Source of the DNA: Melioribacteraceae bacterium
GTDB lineage: Bacteria; Bacteroidota; Ignavibacteria; Ignavibacteriales; Melioribacteraceae
Assembly: GCA_021739765.1 (NCBI GenBank)
Contig: JAIPBD010000005.1
Coordinates: 62,001 to 126,000, forward strand
DNA: 64,000 nt
Direction of reading: 5' to 3'
Shown here one piece after another: positions 1 through 8,169 of this stretch. Each line of letters begins with the position of its first letter. The stretch's first letter is position 1. Under the pieces are notes generated by a model. That model made no database searches. It was not told where the DNA came from and saw nothing but the letters and a program-made list of their open reading frames with translations. A program made the translations under genes and the position numbers.

Positions 1-1
1 C

Positions 2-910
2 GCAAATTCGGATAACGGAACCATCTTTCACACCAGGCATTTTCTAAGCTATCACAAAAAGAATAAGTTTGAGGATATATCCGGTGTAGCTGTTAAAAAC
101 AAAAATATACATTCTGTTATTCCGGCTGCACGGGTTAAGCGGGGGAGTGATTTTGTCTTTGTTTCGCATCCCGGGGCATCGTATGGAAGTTTCGTGGTTA
201 ACAAAGATCTCGCCATCAAAGAAGCATTTGATTTAGTGGAGCAGTTGGAAACTTACGCCGATAAAAAAGGCTGCAACAAAATTGAACTGACCATTCCACC
301 AATAATTTATCAAACCAAGTATTCCAATTACATCGATTTTGCACTAATCAAAAATGGATTTGAGTACAAGAAACGAGAAATCTCGAGTGTTGTACAATTG
401 GATTTTGCTGATGATGAATTGCTTCAAACGTTTAGATCTACCGCGCGAACCGCAACTAAACGAGCCATCAAACAAAATGTTGAGGTTGTTGAAACAGATA
501 AATTCGATGAGTATTACGAAATACTCAAAAAAAACTTAAAAATGAGGCATGATGTTAATCCAGCACATTCTTTGGATGAATTATTGCGTTTGAAAAAACT
601 GTTCCCCTCCAAAATTAGATTATGGGGTGCATTTGTCGAGGGTAAACTTGCGGCTGGAGTCTGCAATTTTTCAGCTAATAATCACGTTGTTTTGGCCTTT
701 TACATTAGTCATCTGGAAGAGTATCAAGCCTATAGACCGGTAAATCTGTTATTTTACGAAATTATGAGAAAATATAAATTTGAAGGATATCGATTCTTAG
801 ACTTTGGAATCTTTACTGTTGACATGGAACCGAATTGGGGGCTTGGGCGCTTTAAAGAAAATTTTGGAGCCAGAGGAATATTCAGGGATACTTTTATAAA
901 ATCGCTTTAA
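2..910 (+). CDS. FemAB/GNAT-like transferase, 5'-truncated
   Basis: The frame is already open at the left window edge, so only the last 302 codons are visible and the true start lies outside. NGTIFHTRHFLSYH near the edge resembles the beginning of the first GNAT-like domain of FemAB-type proteins, and GLGRFKENFGA near the end resembles their C-terminal signature. Members transfer aminoacyl or acyl groups to cell-wall or surface-polysaccharide precursors; the exact substrate cannot be read here. It sits 6 bp upstream of a glycosyltransferase and near a flippase, which suggests decoration of a surface glycan rather than a peptidoglycan cross-bridge. The in-frame ATG/GTG codons around 180-194 fall inside the conserved domain and are not the start. 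Confidence 0.75.
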   Translation, partial: ANSDNGTIFHTRHFLSYHKKNKFEDISGVAVKNKNIHSVIPAARVKRGSDFVFVSHPGASYGSFVVNKDLAIKEAFDLVEQLETYADKKGCNKIELTIPPIIYQTKYSNYIDFALIKNGFEYKKREISSVVQLDFADDELLQTFRSTARTATKRAIKQNVEVVETDKFDEYYEILKKNLKMRHDVNPAHSLDELLRLKKLFPSKIRLWGAFVEGKLAAGVCNFSANNHVVLAFYISHLEEYQAYRPVNLLFYEIMRKYKFEGYRFLDFGIFTVDMEPNWGLGRFKENFGARGIFRDTFIKSL

Positions 911-916
911 TACTCG

Positions 917-1993
917 ATGAAGAAAATCTTACATATTGCACCACTTAATTTTGCGGGTGTACCTTACGATTTTTTCAAAATGCATAACCACGTCGGCGAT
1001 TTTTCTCACTTAATTACTCTTCATAAAAATCCACATACCTTTCCCGAAGATATTTGCTTTGATTTTCCACTACCGAAATTTAGCTTAGCGAAATTCTGGC
1101 GGGATCGTAAAAAAAAAGAAATTGACAATTCTAATTCAGAATCAGCACCGTATTTCAAACCAAAAAATGTTTTTGAAAAAATATACTTTGCCGTAAATGA
1201 CAGCCTTCGCACGCAGAAAGTTGAAGAAGCCATCAAAAAATATGAGCTCGATAGCTTTGATATAATACACTTGGATGGCGGTTTAGGATTTTATCGAAAT
1301 TCGAAACAAATCCAAAAGTGGAAAAGTGAAGGCAAAAAAATTGTAAGCTGTTTTTATGGAAGTGATCTTCGGAGCAGGGGACTGATTAAAGAAATCGACG
1401 AGATTTCTGACTTAAATATCACTTCGGAATATGATCATCTTTTACTAAAAAATGATCTTGAATATCTTTTCTATCCTTATGATACAGCCGAACTGCCGGC
1501 TCGCATCGAGAATAATTCTGATGTAATAAAAATCGTACATTCCCCGACTAACCGAAAGTATAAAGGAACGGAACTTATAATATCAGTTATTAATGAAATT
1601 AAGAAAAAATATAAAATTGAATTTCATTTGCTTGAGAATTTATCGAGAGAAGAAGTCCTCCGTGTAAAAAGCACCAGCGATATTTGCATTGATCAGGTAG
1701 GTGGATTAGGCGGTGGGACGGGTTATGGTAAATCTGGATTGGAAACTTTAGGAATGGGAATCCCAACTATTATTAATATGATCCCCGAATACATTGAGTG
1801 GATGCCTGAAAATCCTTTCGTGATAGCCAATAATTTTGATGAACTGAAAAAAGCACTCGTTGAATTAATCGATGACCCTCAATTGAGACAAGAGTATTCG
1901 GCGAAAGGTACTCAATGGGTAAAAAAGTATCACGGTTATGAGAGTGTGAATAAATCACTTTATGATCTGTACAAAAAGTATCGAATTATTTGA
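917..1993 (+). CDS. Glycosyltransferase (GT4-like)
   Basis: A 358-residue cytoplasmic protein without membrane segments. The N-terminus (KKILHIAPLNFAGVPYDFF) fits the first Rossmann half of GT-B glycosyltransferases, and GLGGGTGYGKSGLETLGMG at about residues 260-280 fits the nucleotide-sugar-binding E-x7-E region of GT4 enzymes. It probably adds one sugar to a lipid-linked surface oligosaccharide. It follows the FemAB-like gene by 6 bp and its TGA stop overlaps the flippase ATG by one base, so the three are one operon. Donor and acceptor sugars cannot be predicted. Sequence is divergent, so the family assignment is moderate. Confidence 0.7.
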   Translation: MKKILHIAPLNFAGVPYDFFKMHNHVGDFSHLITLHKNPHTFPEDICFDFPLPKFSLAKFWRDRKKKEIDNSNSESAPYFKPKNVFEKIYFAVNDSLRTQKVEEAIKKYELDSFDIIHLDGGLGFYRNSKQIQKWKSEGKKIVSCFYGSDLRSRGLIKEIDEISDLNITSEYDHLLLKNDLEYLFYPYDTAELPARIENNSDVIKIVHSPTNRKYKGTELIISVINEIKKKYKIEFHLLENLSREEVLRVKSTSDICIDQVGGLGGGTGYGKSGLETLGMGIPTIINMIPEYIEWMPENPFVIANNFDELKKALVELIDDPQLRQEYSAKGTQWVKKYHGYESVNKSLYDLYKKYRII

Positions 1994-3420
1994 TGACCAA
2001 TCAGAAAAACATATTTACACTTACATTTTGGTATGCTTTTGGGAACATCCTCACGCGCGCAATCAGCTTTTTATTATTACCGTTTTATTCAAATCTTTTA
2101 ACTCCAGAACAATTTGGTTCATATTCATTAATACTTGCGTTTTATTCGATAATCGCAATAATATATCAATTTGGCGTTCCTTCCGCCCTGACAAAATATT
2201 ACATTGAAGCGAAGAATTTCGATCAGTCCGAGGTTTTCTCATCGGCTTTTAATTTTGTTGTACTGTGCTCGCTTGTGCTTTCACTTTTTGGATTCGTTCT
2301 CTCTGACTCCGTCTCGATTTTGGTATTGGGAGATTCAAATTACAATCTTGTATTTAATGTCGTTTTTATAATCCTGTTCATCGAAACAATGAGTTATCTG
2401 CTTCTGCATCTTCAAAAAATGAACGAAAAACCAAAAATAGTCGCGTTTGTTTCGATTAGTTCAGCAATAGTTAATTTGATTCTAAATATTGTACTTGTCT
2501 ACTATATGGATTATGGAATTATAGGAATATTCTACGCCCAGCTTGGCGCATCGGTTGTATTGTTTATTTCACTTGCTCCGGCAGCGAGACGAAGCTATAA
2601 ATTTAAGTTGAATTTCGAACTACTAAATCCTCTGCTCAAATTTGCATTACCGCTTGTCATTGGGGGATTATTAGCAGTTTTAATAGACTTTGTCGATCGA
2701 TTTATTCTTGATTCCTATTTGGATCGAGAAAGTGTCGGGCATTATTCATTCGGTTATAGAATAGCGATGGTTATGAATGTTTTTGTGATATCATTCCGAA
2801 CCGCGTGGGGTCCAAGGTCTTTAAAAATGATTCAACAATCGGCTTACAAGTATGAATTTGGCAGAATATTCACAAAATTAATTGCCGTATCAGCAATGAT
2901 ATTTTTGTCGCTCTCCCTGCTGGTTGATAATTTATTTGAAATCAGCTTTAAAGGATTTTCGTTGTTTGATAAATCATATTTGGTTGGATTAGATATTATT
3001 CCATTAATTCTGGTTGCTTATCTTTTTAATTTATTTGTCTCATTCTATTCTGTTTATCCGTATAAATCTGGCCGGAGTTATCATTTTTTAATTTCGGACA
3101 CAATTGGATTTACGATTAATATTTTGCTGAATCTAATTTTTATTCCTTTATACGGTTTGGTTGGTGCAGCCGTGGCGACTCTAATCAGTTACTTTTTTAA
3201 CGCTTTATATCTGTTTTTAATTTCGCGAGGAAAGGTCGAAGTCAATTATGAGTTGGCAAAAGTATTTATGCTGGTGCTTTTCGCCGGTGCGTTTTACTTG
3301 ATCAGCGTTTTGTTCAATAATGTTGTATATGACCTATTTTTAATTCTAATTTATCTCATCATTTTGTACAAGGTATTTAACATTAATATTACTAGGATTT
3401 TTAGTCAGCAGTCATATTAG
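1993..3420 (+). CDS. Polysaccharide flippase (Wzx/MATE-like)
   Basis: About 475 residues, almost entirely hydrophobic helices (12-14 predicted by eye), with the N-terminal pattern of the polysaccharide-exporter branch of the MOP superfamily: TFWYAFGNILTRAISFLLLP followed by FYSNLLTPEQFGSYSL. Such proteins flip lipid-linked oligosaccharide repeat units across the inner membrane. I start it at the ATG at 1993, which shares its A with the TGA stop of the upstream glycosyltransferase (TGATG coupling), rather than at the in-frame TTG three bases earlier. The 3' end overlaps the convergent glycosyltransferase on the other strand by 20 bp. Substrate unknown, presumably the glycan made by the neighbours. 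Confidence 0.85.
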   Translation: MTNQKNIFTLTFWYAFGNILTRAISFLLLPFYSNLLTPEQFGSYSLILAFYSIIAIIYQFGVPSALTKYYIEAKNFDQSEVFSSAFNFVVLCSLVLSLFGFVLSDSVSILVLGDSNYNLVFNVVFIILFIETMSYLLLHLQKMNEKPKIVAFVSISSAIVNLILNIVLVYYMDYGIIGIFYAQLGASVVLFISLAPAARRSYKFKLNFELLNPLLKFALPLVIGGLLAVLIDFVDRFILDSYLDRESVGHYSFGYRIAMVMNVFVISFRTAWGPRSLKMIQQSAYKYEFGRIFTKLIAVSAMIFLSLSLLVDNLFEISFKGFSLFDKSYLVGLDIIPLILVAYLFNLFVSFYSVYPYKSGRSYHFLISDTIGFTINILLNLIFIPLYGLVGAAVATLISYFFNALYLFLISRGKVEVNYELAKVFMLVLFAGAFYLISVLFNNVVYDLFLILIYLIILYKVFNINITRIFSQQSY

Positions 3421-4522
3421 AGATAAAGTTAACAAATTCTTTTTCGAGGCGAACCCAATTGTATTTGGTTTCCACAAGTTCCCTCGCTTTCAGTCCTTTC
3501 TTTTGAGTTAATTCGGGATTCCGGATATATTTTTCAATTTCTGCGGCAACACTCCCATAGTTTAACGGATTTACCAAAGAGCCGAATTCATTTATTTCAA
3601 TCTCATTTCTGATAGAATTAAGATCGGAGAAAATCACGGGCTTGCCCCGCTCCATATAATCGAAAATTTTAATCGGAACGGAGTTATCGAATAAAAAATT
3701 AGTATTCCTCAAATCGATACATAGATCGGATCGATTTAAAATTGACTTATAAACTTTATAGTCAGCCCGTTTCAGATACTCAATATTCTCTTCGTATTGT
3801 TTGGCAAATTCAAAAAATAATTCTTCATCGTGGGATGATTCAAAATCACCGAGAAAGATTGCCCTTACTTTTTTAGGAAAATCCATCTGAAAAATAATCT
3901 GAAAAGTATTTATTAGATTTTGTAAACCTCGCTGCTTGGAATATATGCCGCTTGATAAAATATTAAATTCGTCTGCATTCTTTGGTTCCAAGTGTGTATC
4001 CGCTAAAAGAGGATAATATGGTAAATCAAAATATTTTTTGGTTTTCAAAAGTGAAACATATTTTTGCTTTTTACTCTGCTCGCCAAATAGAAAACCATCA
4101 ACTTGTTTTGTAACGTAAGTTGAAAACAGATTTAAAAGTGGGAAAGCGATAAGACGTGAATAACTCTTCGAATACTTATAATATTCGGGATACCACTCGG
4201 TAACATCATATAAAATTAGGCAATCGGGATTATTTTTTCTGTATTCCAAAGCCGGCCAAATTGTAAAAACTTCAGCACAAATTATTAGAGAAGGTTTTTG
4301 TGCTTCCAGTTCATTTTGGAAATAAGATTTCTCCGCTAATTTGTTGCTGGGGCGATTTACAGAAATTAATTTTATTGATTCAGAAACAAAATTAGTTTTC
4401 TGAAGGGTTGAAATAATTGTAAGGTCGAATCCAAATTTTAATAAACTTTGTGCAATTTTGTAATATAGACGGTCGTCATTTACAAAATGACCGGAAGTTA
4501 GTATACAAATCCTTTTTGGCAT
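3401..4522 (-). CDS. Glycosyltransferase (GT4-like)
   Basis: A 373-residue GT-B type glycosyltransferase. The N-terminus RICILTSGHFVNDDRLYYK matches the start of many GT4 proteins, and the C-terminal half carries the nucleotide-sugar site (KIFDYMERGKPVIFSD) followed by a typical last helix (ELVETKYNWVRLEKEFV). It runs opposite to its neighbours: the last 20 bp overlap the flippase gene, and the start lies 24 bp from the divergent GT9 gene, so a short shared promoter region is likely. Role inferred: a further sugar transfer in the same surface glycan; donor unknown. Confidence 0.75.
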   Translation of the reverse strand: MPKRICILTSGHFVNDDRLYYKIAQSLLKFGFDLTIISTLQKTNFVSESIKLISVNRPSNKLAEKSYFQNELEAQKPSLIICAEVFTIWPALEYRKNNPDCLILYDVTEWYPEYYKYSKSYSRLIAFPLLNLFSTYVTKQVDGFLFGEQSKKQKYVSLLKTKKYFDLPYYPLLADTHLEPKNADEFNILSSGIYSKQRGLQNLINTFQIIFQMDFPKKVRAIFLGDFESSHDEELFFEFAKQYEENIEYLKRADYKVYKSILNRSDLCIDLRNTNFLFDNSVPIKIFDYMERGKPVIFSDLNSIRNEIEINEFGSLVNPLNYGSVAAEIEKYIRNPELTQKKGLKARELVETKYNWVRLEKEFVNFISNMTAD

Positions 4523-4546
4523 CTAATGATTTATTAAATTTCGTTT

Positions 4547-5554
4547 ATGGAAAATCTTCGAATTCTAATTGTTCGCCCCGATCGTTTGGGCGATGTTGTG
4601 CTCGCAACGCCTATTCCGCGAGAAATAAAAAAACAATTTCCGCATGCATTTATTGCTGTCATGGTTAGGAAATATACAAAAGATATATTTATTAATAATC
4701 CGCATGTTGATGAAATTTTGATCTTTAATGAAGCAAAAGGCACAAAAGTATTTTTTGATAATTTGAAAGCAATAAAGAGTTTTGATTTTACTCATGCTTT
4801 TATGTTGCTTCCGCACGAAAAAATTAATTGGCTGCTCTTTCTGGCAGGAATAAAAAAAAGATTCGGTGTGGGTCACAAATTCTACCAATTCATCACGAAT
4901 ACAAAAAGTGTTTTTCGTAACAAGTTAAATCCCCTAAGACACGAGGCGGATTACTGCCTCGATTTTGCGCGAAAAATTGGAGTTCAATCTTATAACTACA
5001 AAACAGAAATTCATTTCAGCGATACTGAAAAAGTAGAAATTGATGAAAGACAGAAAAAGTATTTGGGAACGAAAAAATTCTTGGTAGCGGTTCACACATC
5101 TTTTGGGATTTCCAGTCCAAATATTTCAGATGACGAATACTATTTTCTCATAAAAGAACTTTCCCAAAATAATTCTGTGCAGCTGTGTGTAACAGATTTT
5201 GAACCGGAACAAAGAATATTAGATCTCGGAAATGTATTAGTTCTTAATAAATCCGGCCGTGAATTTTTTATGGATATCGCCGCAATGGAAATTATGATAT
5301 CCTCAAGCACCGGTCCTTCACATATCGCGGCGGCAGTTGGAATTAAAACGCTGACAGCCTTCTGTCCGTTAAAAGCATGTTCGTTTCAATTGTGGAGTCC
5401 GATGGGGAATGATGCTTATTATATTCTGCCGGATGAAGGATATTGTTCTAATCTGTGTTCCGGCAATCCTAAAACATGCCGCTTCGAAGGTCAAGGCGGA
5501 ATCGATCATAAAAAAGTAATAGACAAACTAAAAACGATTTTACCCGGCCTCTAA
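4547..5554 (+). CDS. GT9 heptosyltransferase-family protein
   Basis: A 335-residue protein with the two signatures of glycosyltransferase family 9 (ADP-heptose:LPS heptosyltransferases): an N-terminal RPDRLGDVVLATPIPREI (from residue 10) and SSSTGPSHIAAAVG at about residues 251-264, which lies in the nucleotide-sugar site. It ends with a cysteine-containing tail (CSNLCSGNPKTCRFEGQGG) seen in several family members. The enzyme acts on the cytoplasmic face of the inner membrane, probably adding heptose or a related sugar to LPS core or a surface glycan. It is the last glycan gene before the SRP RNA. Confidence 0.85.
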   Translation: MENLRILIVRPDRLGDVVLATPIPREIKKQFPHAFIAVMVRKYTKDIFINNPHVDEILIFNEAKGTKVFFDNLKAIKSFDFTHAFMLLPHEKINWLLFLAGIKKRFGVGHKFYQFITNTKSVFRNKLNPLRHEADYCLDFARKIGVQSYNYKTEIHFSDTEKVEIDERQKKYLGTKKFLVAVHTSFGISSPNISDDEYYFLIKELSQNNSVQLCVTDFEPEQRILDLGNVLVLNKSGREFFMDIAAMEIMISSSTGPSHIAAAVGIKTLTAFCPLKACSFQLWSPMGNDAYYILPDEGYCSNLCSGNPKTCRFEGQGGIDHKKVIDKLKTILPGL

Positions 5555-5557
5555 CTT

Positions 5558-5587
5558 TTGATGGACGATAAATATATTGTATATTTC
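5558..5587 (+). promoter_or_regulatory. Bacteroidota-type promoter of the SRP RNA
   Basis: TTG at 5558-5560, a 19-base spacer, then TATATTTC at 5580-5587. The known Bacteroidota housekeeping consensus is TTG-N19-21-TAnnTTTG, so only the last base differs. It lies 21 bp upstream of the 5' base of the SRP RNA stem, where a promoter for that RNA must be. Confidence 0.6.
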
Positions 5588-5608
5588 TGTCCGCAAAAAA
5601 TTGATTTT

Positions 5609-5694
5609 GGGCACTAGCTGGCAAATTAGCACCCAACTCCGTCAGGTCCGGAAGGAAGCAGCGGCAAGTGTTTAGTTTGGGTAGTTAGTTGCCC
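5609..5694 (+). ncRNA. ffs: Small bacterial SRP RNA (4.5S)
   Basis: The near-invariant core GTCAGGTCCGGAAGGAAGC (5641-5659) is the Ffh-binding helix 8 with its GGAA tetraloop. The ends GGGCA (5609-5613) and TGCCC (5690-5694) pair to close a single long hairpin of about 86 nt, the size of the short SRP RNA of most Gram-negative bacteria. With Ffh and FtsY it targets ribosomes making membrane proteins. The mature 5' end may lie a few bases upstream of 5609. Confidence 0.95.
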
Positions 5695-5701
5695 TTTTTT
5701 T
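5689..5701 (+). terminator. T-run ending the SRP RNA
   Basis: The closing stem of the SRP RNA is followed directly by seven T residues (5695-5701), so the RNA's own hairpin acts as an intrinsic terminator. The T-run reaches into the stop codon of the convergent sixA gene (TAA on the minus strand at 5700-5702). Confidence 0.7.
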
Positions 5702-6152
5702 ATACAGTTTTGTATAACTCACCGAGTCCAAAACCAAATTTACCGTTGAATTTTAGCATTGCAATAGTTCCCGGTTCAAAATTCACTCTCACATTGGGTT
5801 TTGAAACCAGTTTATTTAAATGAAAAGATACATCGGGTAAATGACTGATTAACGCAATTGAATTGCCCGCCATTTCATTTACAAGATCTAAAATTTCTTC
5901 AGTTGACGTGCCGGGAGTTAATCTTTGATCCAAAATTATTTCATTTTTACAATTTGAAACAGATTTCAAAATCTCCGCGGTCTCCTGTGCCCGAATAATT
6001 GGTGAGGAAATGATAAGATCCAAAGTTGTAAATAAATCCATGTTGTCGTGTAACTTGTTTCTAAAGATTGATCTTCCCAGTGAGGTGAGTCTTTTTGTTT
6101 TTTGAGGAATGTCATACTCAGCATGGCCGTGGCGAATTATTAAGAGGTCCAT
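5700..6152 (-). CDS. sixA: SixA-type histidine phosphatase
   Basis: A 150-residue single-domain protein of the histidine phosphatase (phosphoglycerate-mutase-like) superfamily. It begins MDLLIIRHGHAEYD with the catalytic RHG motif (Arg7, His8); Arg54 in SSPIIRAQETA and His104 in LISHLPDV supply the rest of the phosphate pocket. The short length matches SixA, which removes phosphate from phosphohistidine on histidine-phosphotransfer proteins. Substrate specificity within this family is hard to read from sequence; SixA is the best fit. It converges on the SRP RNA and stands alone. Confidence 0.8.
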   Translation of the reverse strand: MDLLIIRHGHAEYDIPQKTKRLTSLGRSIFRNKLHDNMDLFTTLDLIISSPIIRAQETAEILKSVSNCKNEIILDQRLTPGTSTEEILDLVNEMAGNSIALISHLPDVSFHLNKLVSKPNVRVNFEPGTIAMLKFNGKFGFGLGELYKTV

Positions 6153-6292
6153 AGTTTCCTAAAAATTTATTGAAAATATACGCAGAACTGATTTTACAAT
6201 GGTGAAAAAATAAGAAAGAGATAAAATCGCTTTTTATTGATTGCTAACAATTATATATTGCCCCGATTTTGTTCAACTAATTCTCAATACTT

Positions 6293-8167
6293 TTGAAAAA
6301 TTTAATAATTGTATCAATCTTTTTTCTTTTGGGAACCAGTTTCCTGAATGCCCAAAAAGTTCATTTACCTGAATTACACCTAAGCGGAATAGATTTCAAA
6401 TTCACCATCGCAGATGAAGATCAAGACTCTTTGAATTTAGGTGAATTAATAATATTTAATGAAGATGAAAAATTTATTTATGATCTGGATAAACTCGTTG
6501 AGGAGGACATTTCCAAAATTTCAATTCCTGAATCCGGCAACTACAGATACAAATTTGCAAACGATGAAAAAGTTCAGGGCGAAATAAGAATTATACCTTC
6601 ATGGTTTAGTATTCTGCCTCCTTTAATTGCAATATTCCTCGCATTATTAATCAGACAAGTTATCATCGCGCTGGCAGCCGGAATTTATGTAGGCGCTTTA
6701 TTTATTTATGATTACAATCCTTTGATGGCGCTGCTGCGCGTTTCTGATGTTTTTATTTTGGACGCATTAGCCGATAAAGATCATATTTATATTATACTTT
6801 TTACTCTATTGATCGGCGGAGTGGTTGGTGTGATTTCAGCGAATGGCGGAACATTAGGCATCGCCGATAAAATCACAAAAATTGCAAAAACCGCAAGAAG
6901 CGGAATGGTTGCCAGCTGGTTAATGGGTATAGTTATATTTTTTGATGATTATGCTAATTCGTTAATCATCGGAAATATGATGAGACCGCTGACCGATAAA
7001 CTCAAAATTTCAAGGGAAAAGTTAGCTTACATTGTGGATTCGACAGCAGCTCCAATCGTTTCACTTTTTATCGTAAGTACTTGGATCGGTTACGAAGTCG
7101 GATTGATAAATGACGGACTTAAAGCTATCGGGTCGGAAGCAAACGGGTATGATGTGTTTATTAGTTCAATTCCCTACGGATTTTATCCCATTGCGGCAAT
7201 AGTTTTTGTTTTTTTGGTCTCATTTTCACAAAGAGATTTTGGTCCGATGTATAAAGCGGAAGTTCGCGCTCGCACAAAAGGACTTGTAAGCGACCCAAAT
7301 TCGAGTATCGAAAAATTTGAAAAGGGAAACGAACTTTTTGAAAATGATAAATCGAGCTGGATAAATGGCGCAGTGCCAATTTTAATTATACTTTTTGGAA
7401 CTATAACAGGGCTTTTTTACACTGGTATTCAAAAATTAGCTGAGCAAGGTATTGTTGATTATGGTGTTCAACAAATAATAAGCAACTCAGATTCTTATTC
7501 GGCTTTGCTTTGGTCAAGTTTTATTGCGAGTATAACCGCGATTTTAATGTCTCTTTATAAAAAGAATCTCTCCCTCGGTGACGCAATAGAGGCGTGGCAA
7601 AAAGGCGTTCAGACAATGATGGTCGCCGCGATTATTTTGGTTTTCGCGTGGTCAATCAGTACTGTTACATCTGAAGTTAAAACCGCCGATTTTTTGATGT
7701 CCGTTCTCAGCGATGCGATCAGTCCTTCATTTTTACCATTACTAGTTTTTATAATTTGTGCCTTTACGGGATTTTCCACCGGAACAAGTTGGGGAACAAT
7801 GGCAATTGTAATGCCGATAGTAATTCCGCTCACTTTTAAATTAACAACCGAATTTAATTTACCTGCGGAGGAAGCAACCTACATTATGTATGCCGTAATA
7901 AGCTCTGTTTTGGCGGGCTCAGTATTCGGAGATCATTGTTCACCGATTGCGGATACAACGATACTCAGCTCGCTTGCCTCAAGGTGTAATCATATTGATC
8001 ACGTCAATACACAATTACCGTATGCTATTATTGTTGGTTTGGTTACTATTATTCTCGGTTACCTGCCGGCGGGTTTTGGATTAAATCCATTCATTTCGAT
8101 AGGTTTAATTGTGAGTGCGCTGATAGGTTTACTAATTATTTTGGGAAAGAAAGTACCTGACCGGTAA
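6293..8167 (+). CDS. nhaC: NhaC-family Na+/H+ antiporter with exported N-terminal domain
   Basis: A 624-residue inner-membrane transporter of the NhaC family. Signatures are in the C-terminal half: TGFSTGTSWGTMAIVMPIV and SVLAGSVFGDHCSPIADTT. What is unusual is the first 105 residues: a signal-peptide-like stretch (1-20, ending NAQ) and then about 80 polar, beta-rich residues that should lie in the periplasm before the first helix of the antiporter core (WFSILPPLIAIFLALLI). Start is the TTG at 6293, needed to include the signal sequence; no in-frame ATG is nearby. The family exchanges Na+ for H+ (some members move malate or lactate), so ion specificity is inferred. No operon partners. Confidence 0.85.
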   Translation: MKNLIIVSIFFLLGTSFLNAQKVHLPELHLSGIDFKFTIADEDQDSLNLGELIIFNEDEKFIYDLDKLVEEDISKISIPESGNYRYKFANDEKVQGEIRIIPSWFSILPPLIAIFLALLIRQVIIALAAGIYVGALFIYDYNPLMALLRVSDVFILDALADKDHIYIILFTLLIGGVVGVISANGGTLGIADKITKIAKTARSGMVASWLMGIVIFFDDYANSLIIGNMMRPLTDKLKISREKLAYIVDSTAAPIVSLFIVSTWIGYEVGLINDGLKAIGSEANGYDVFISSIPYGFYPIAAIVFVFLVSFSQRDFGPMYKAEVRARTKGLVSDPNSSIEKFEKGNELFENDKSSWINGAVPILIILFGTITGLFYTGIQKLAEQGIVDYGVQQIISNSDSYSALLWSSFIASITAILMSLYKKNLSLGDAIEAWQKGVQTMMVAAIILVFAWSISTVTSEVKTADFLMSVLSDAISPSFLPLLVFIICAFTGFSTGTSWGTMAIVMPIVIPLTFKLTTEFNLPAEEATYIMYAVISSVLAGSVFGDHCSPIADTTILSSLASRCNHIDHVNTQLPYAIIVGLVTIILGYLPAGFGLNPFISIGLIVSALIGLLIILGKKVPDR

Positions 8168-8169
8168 GG

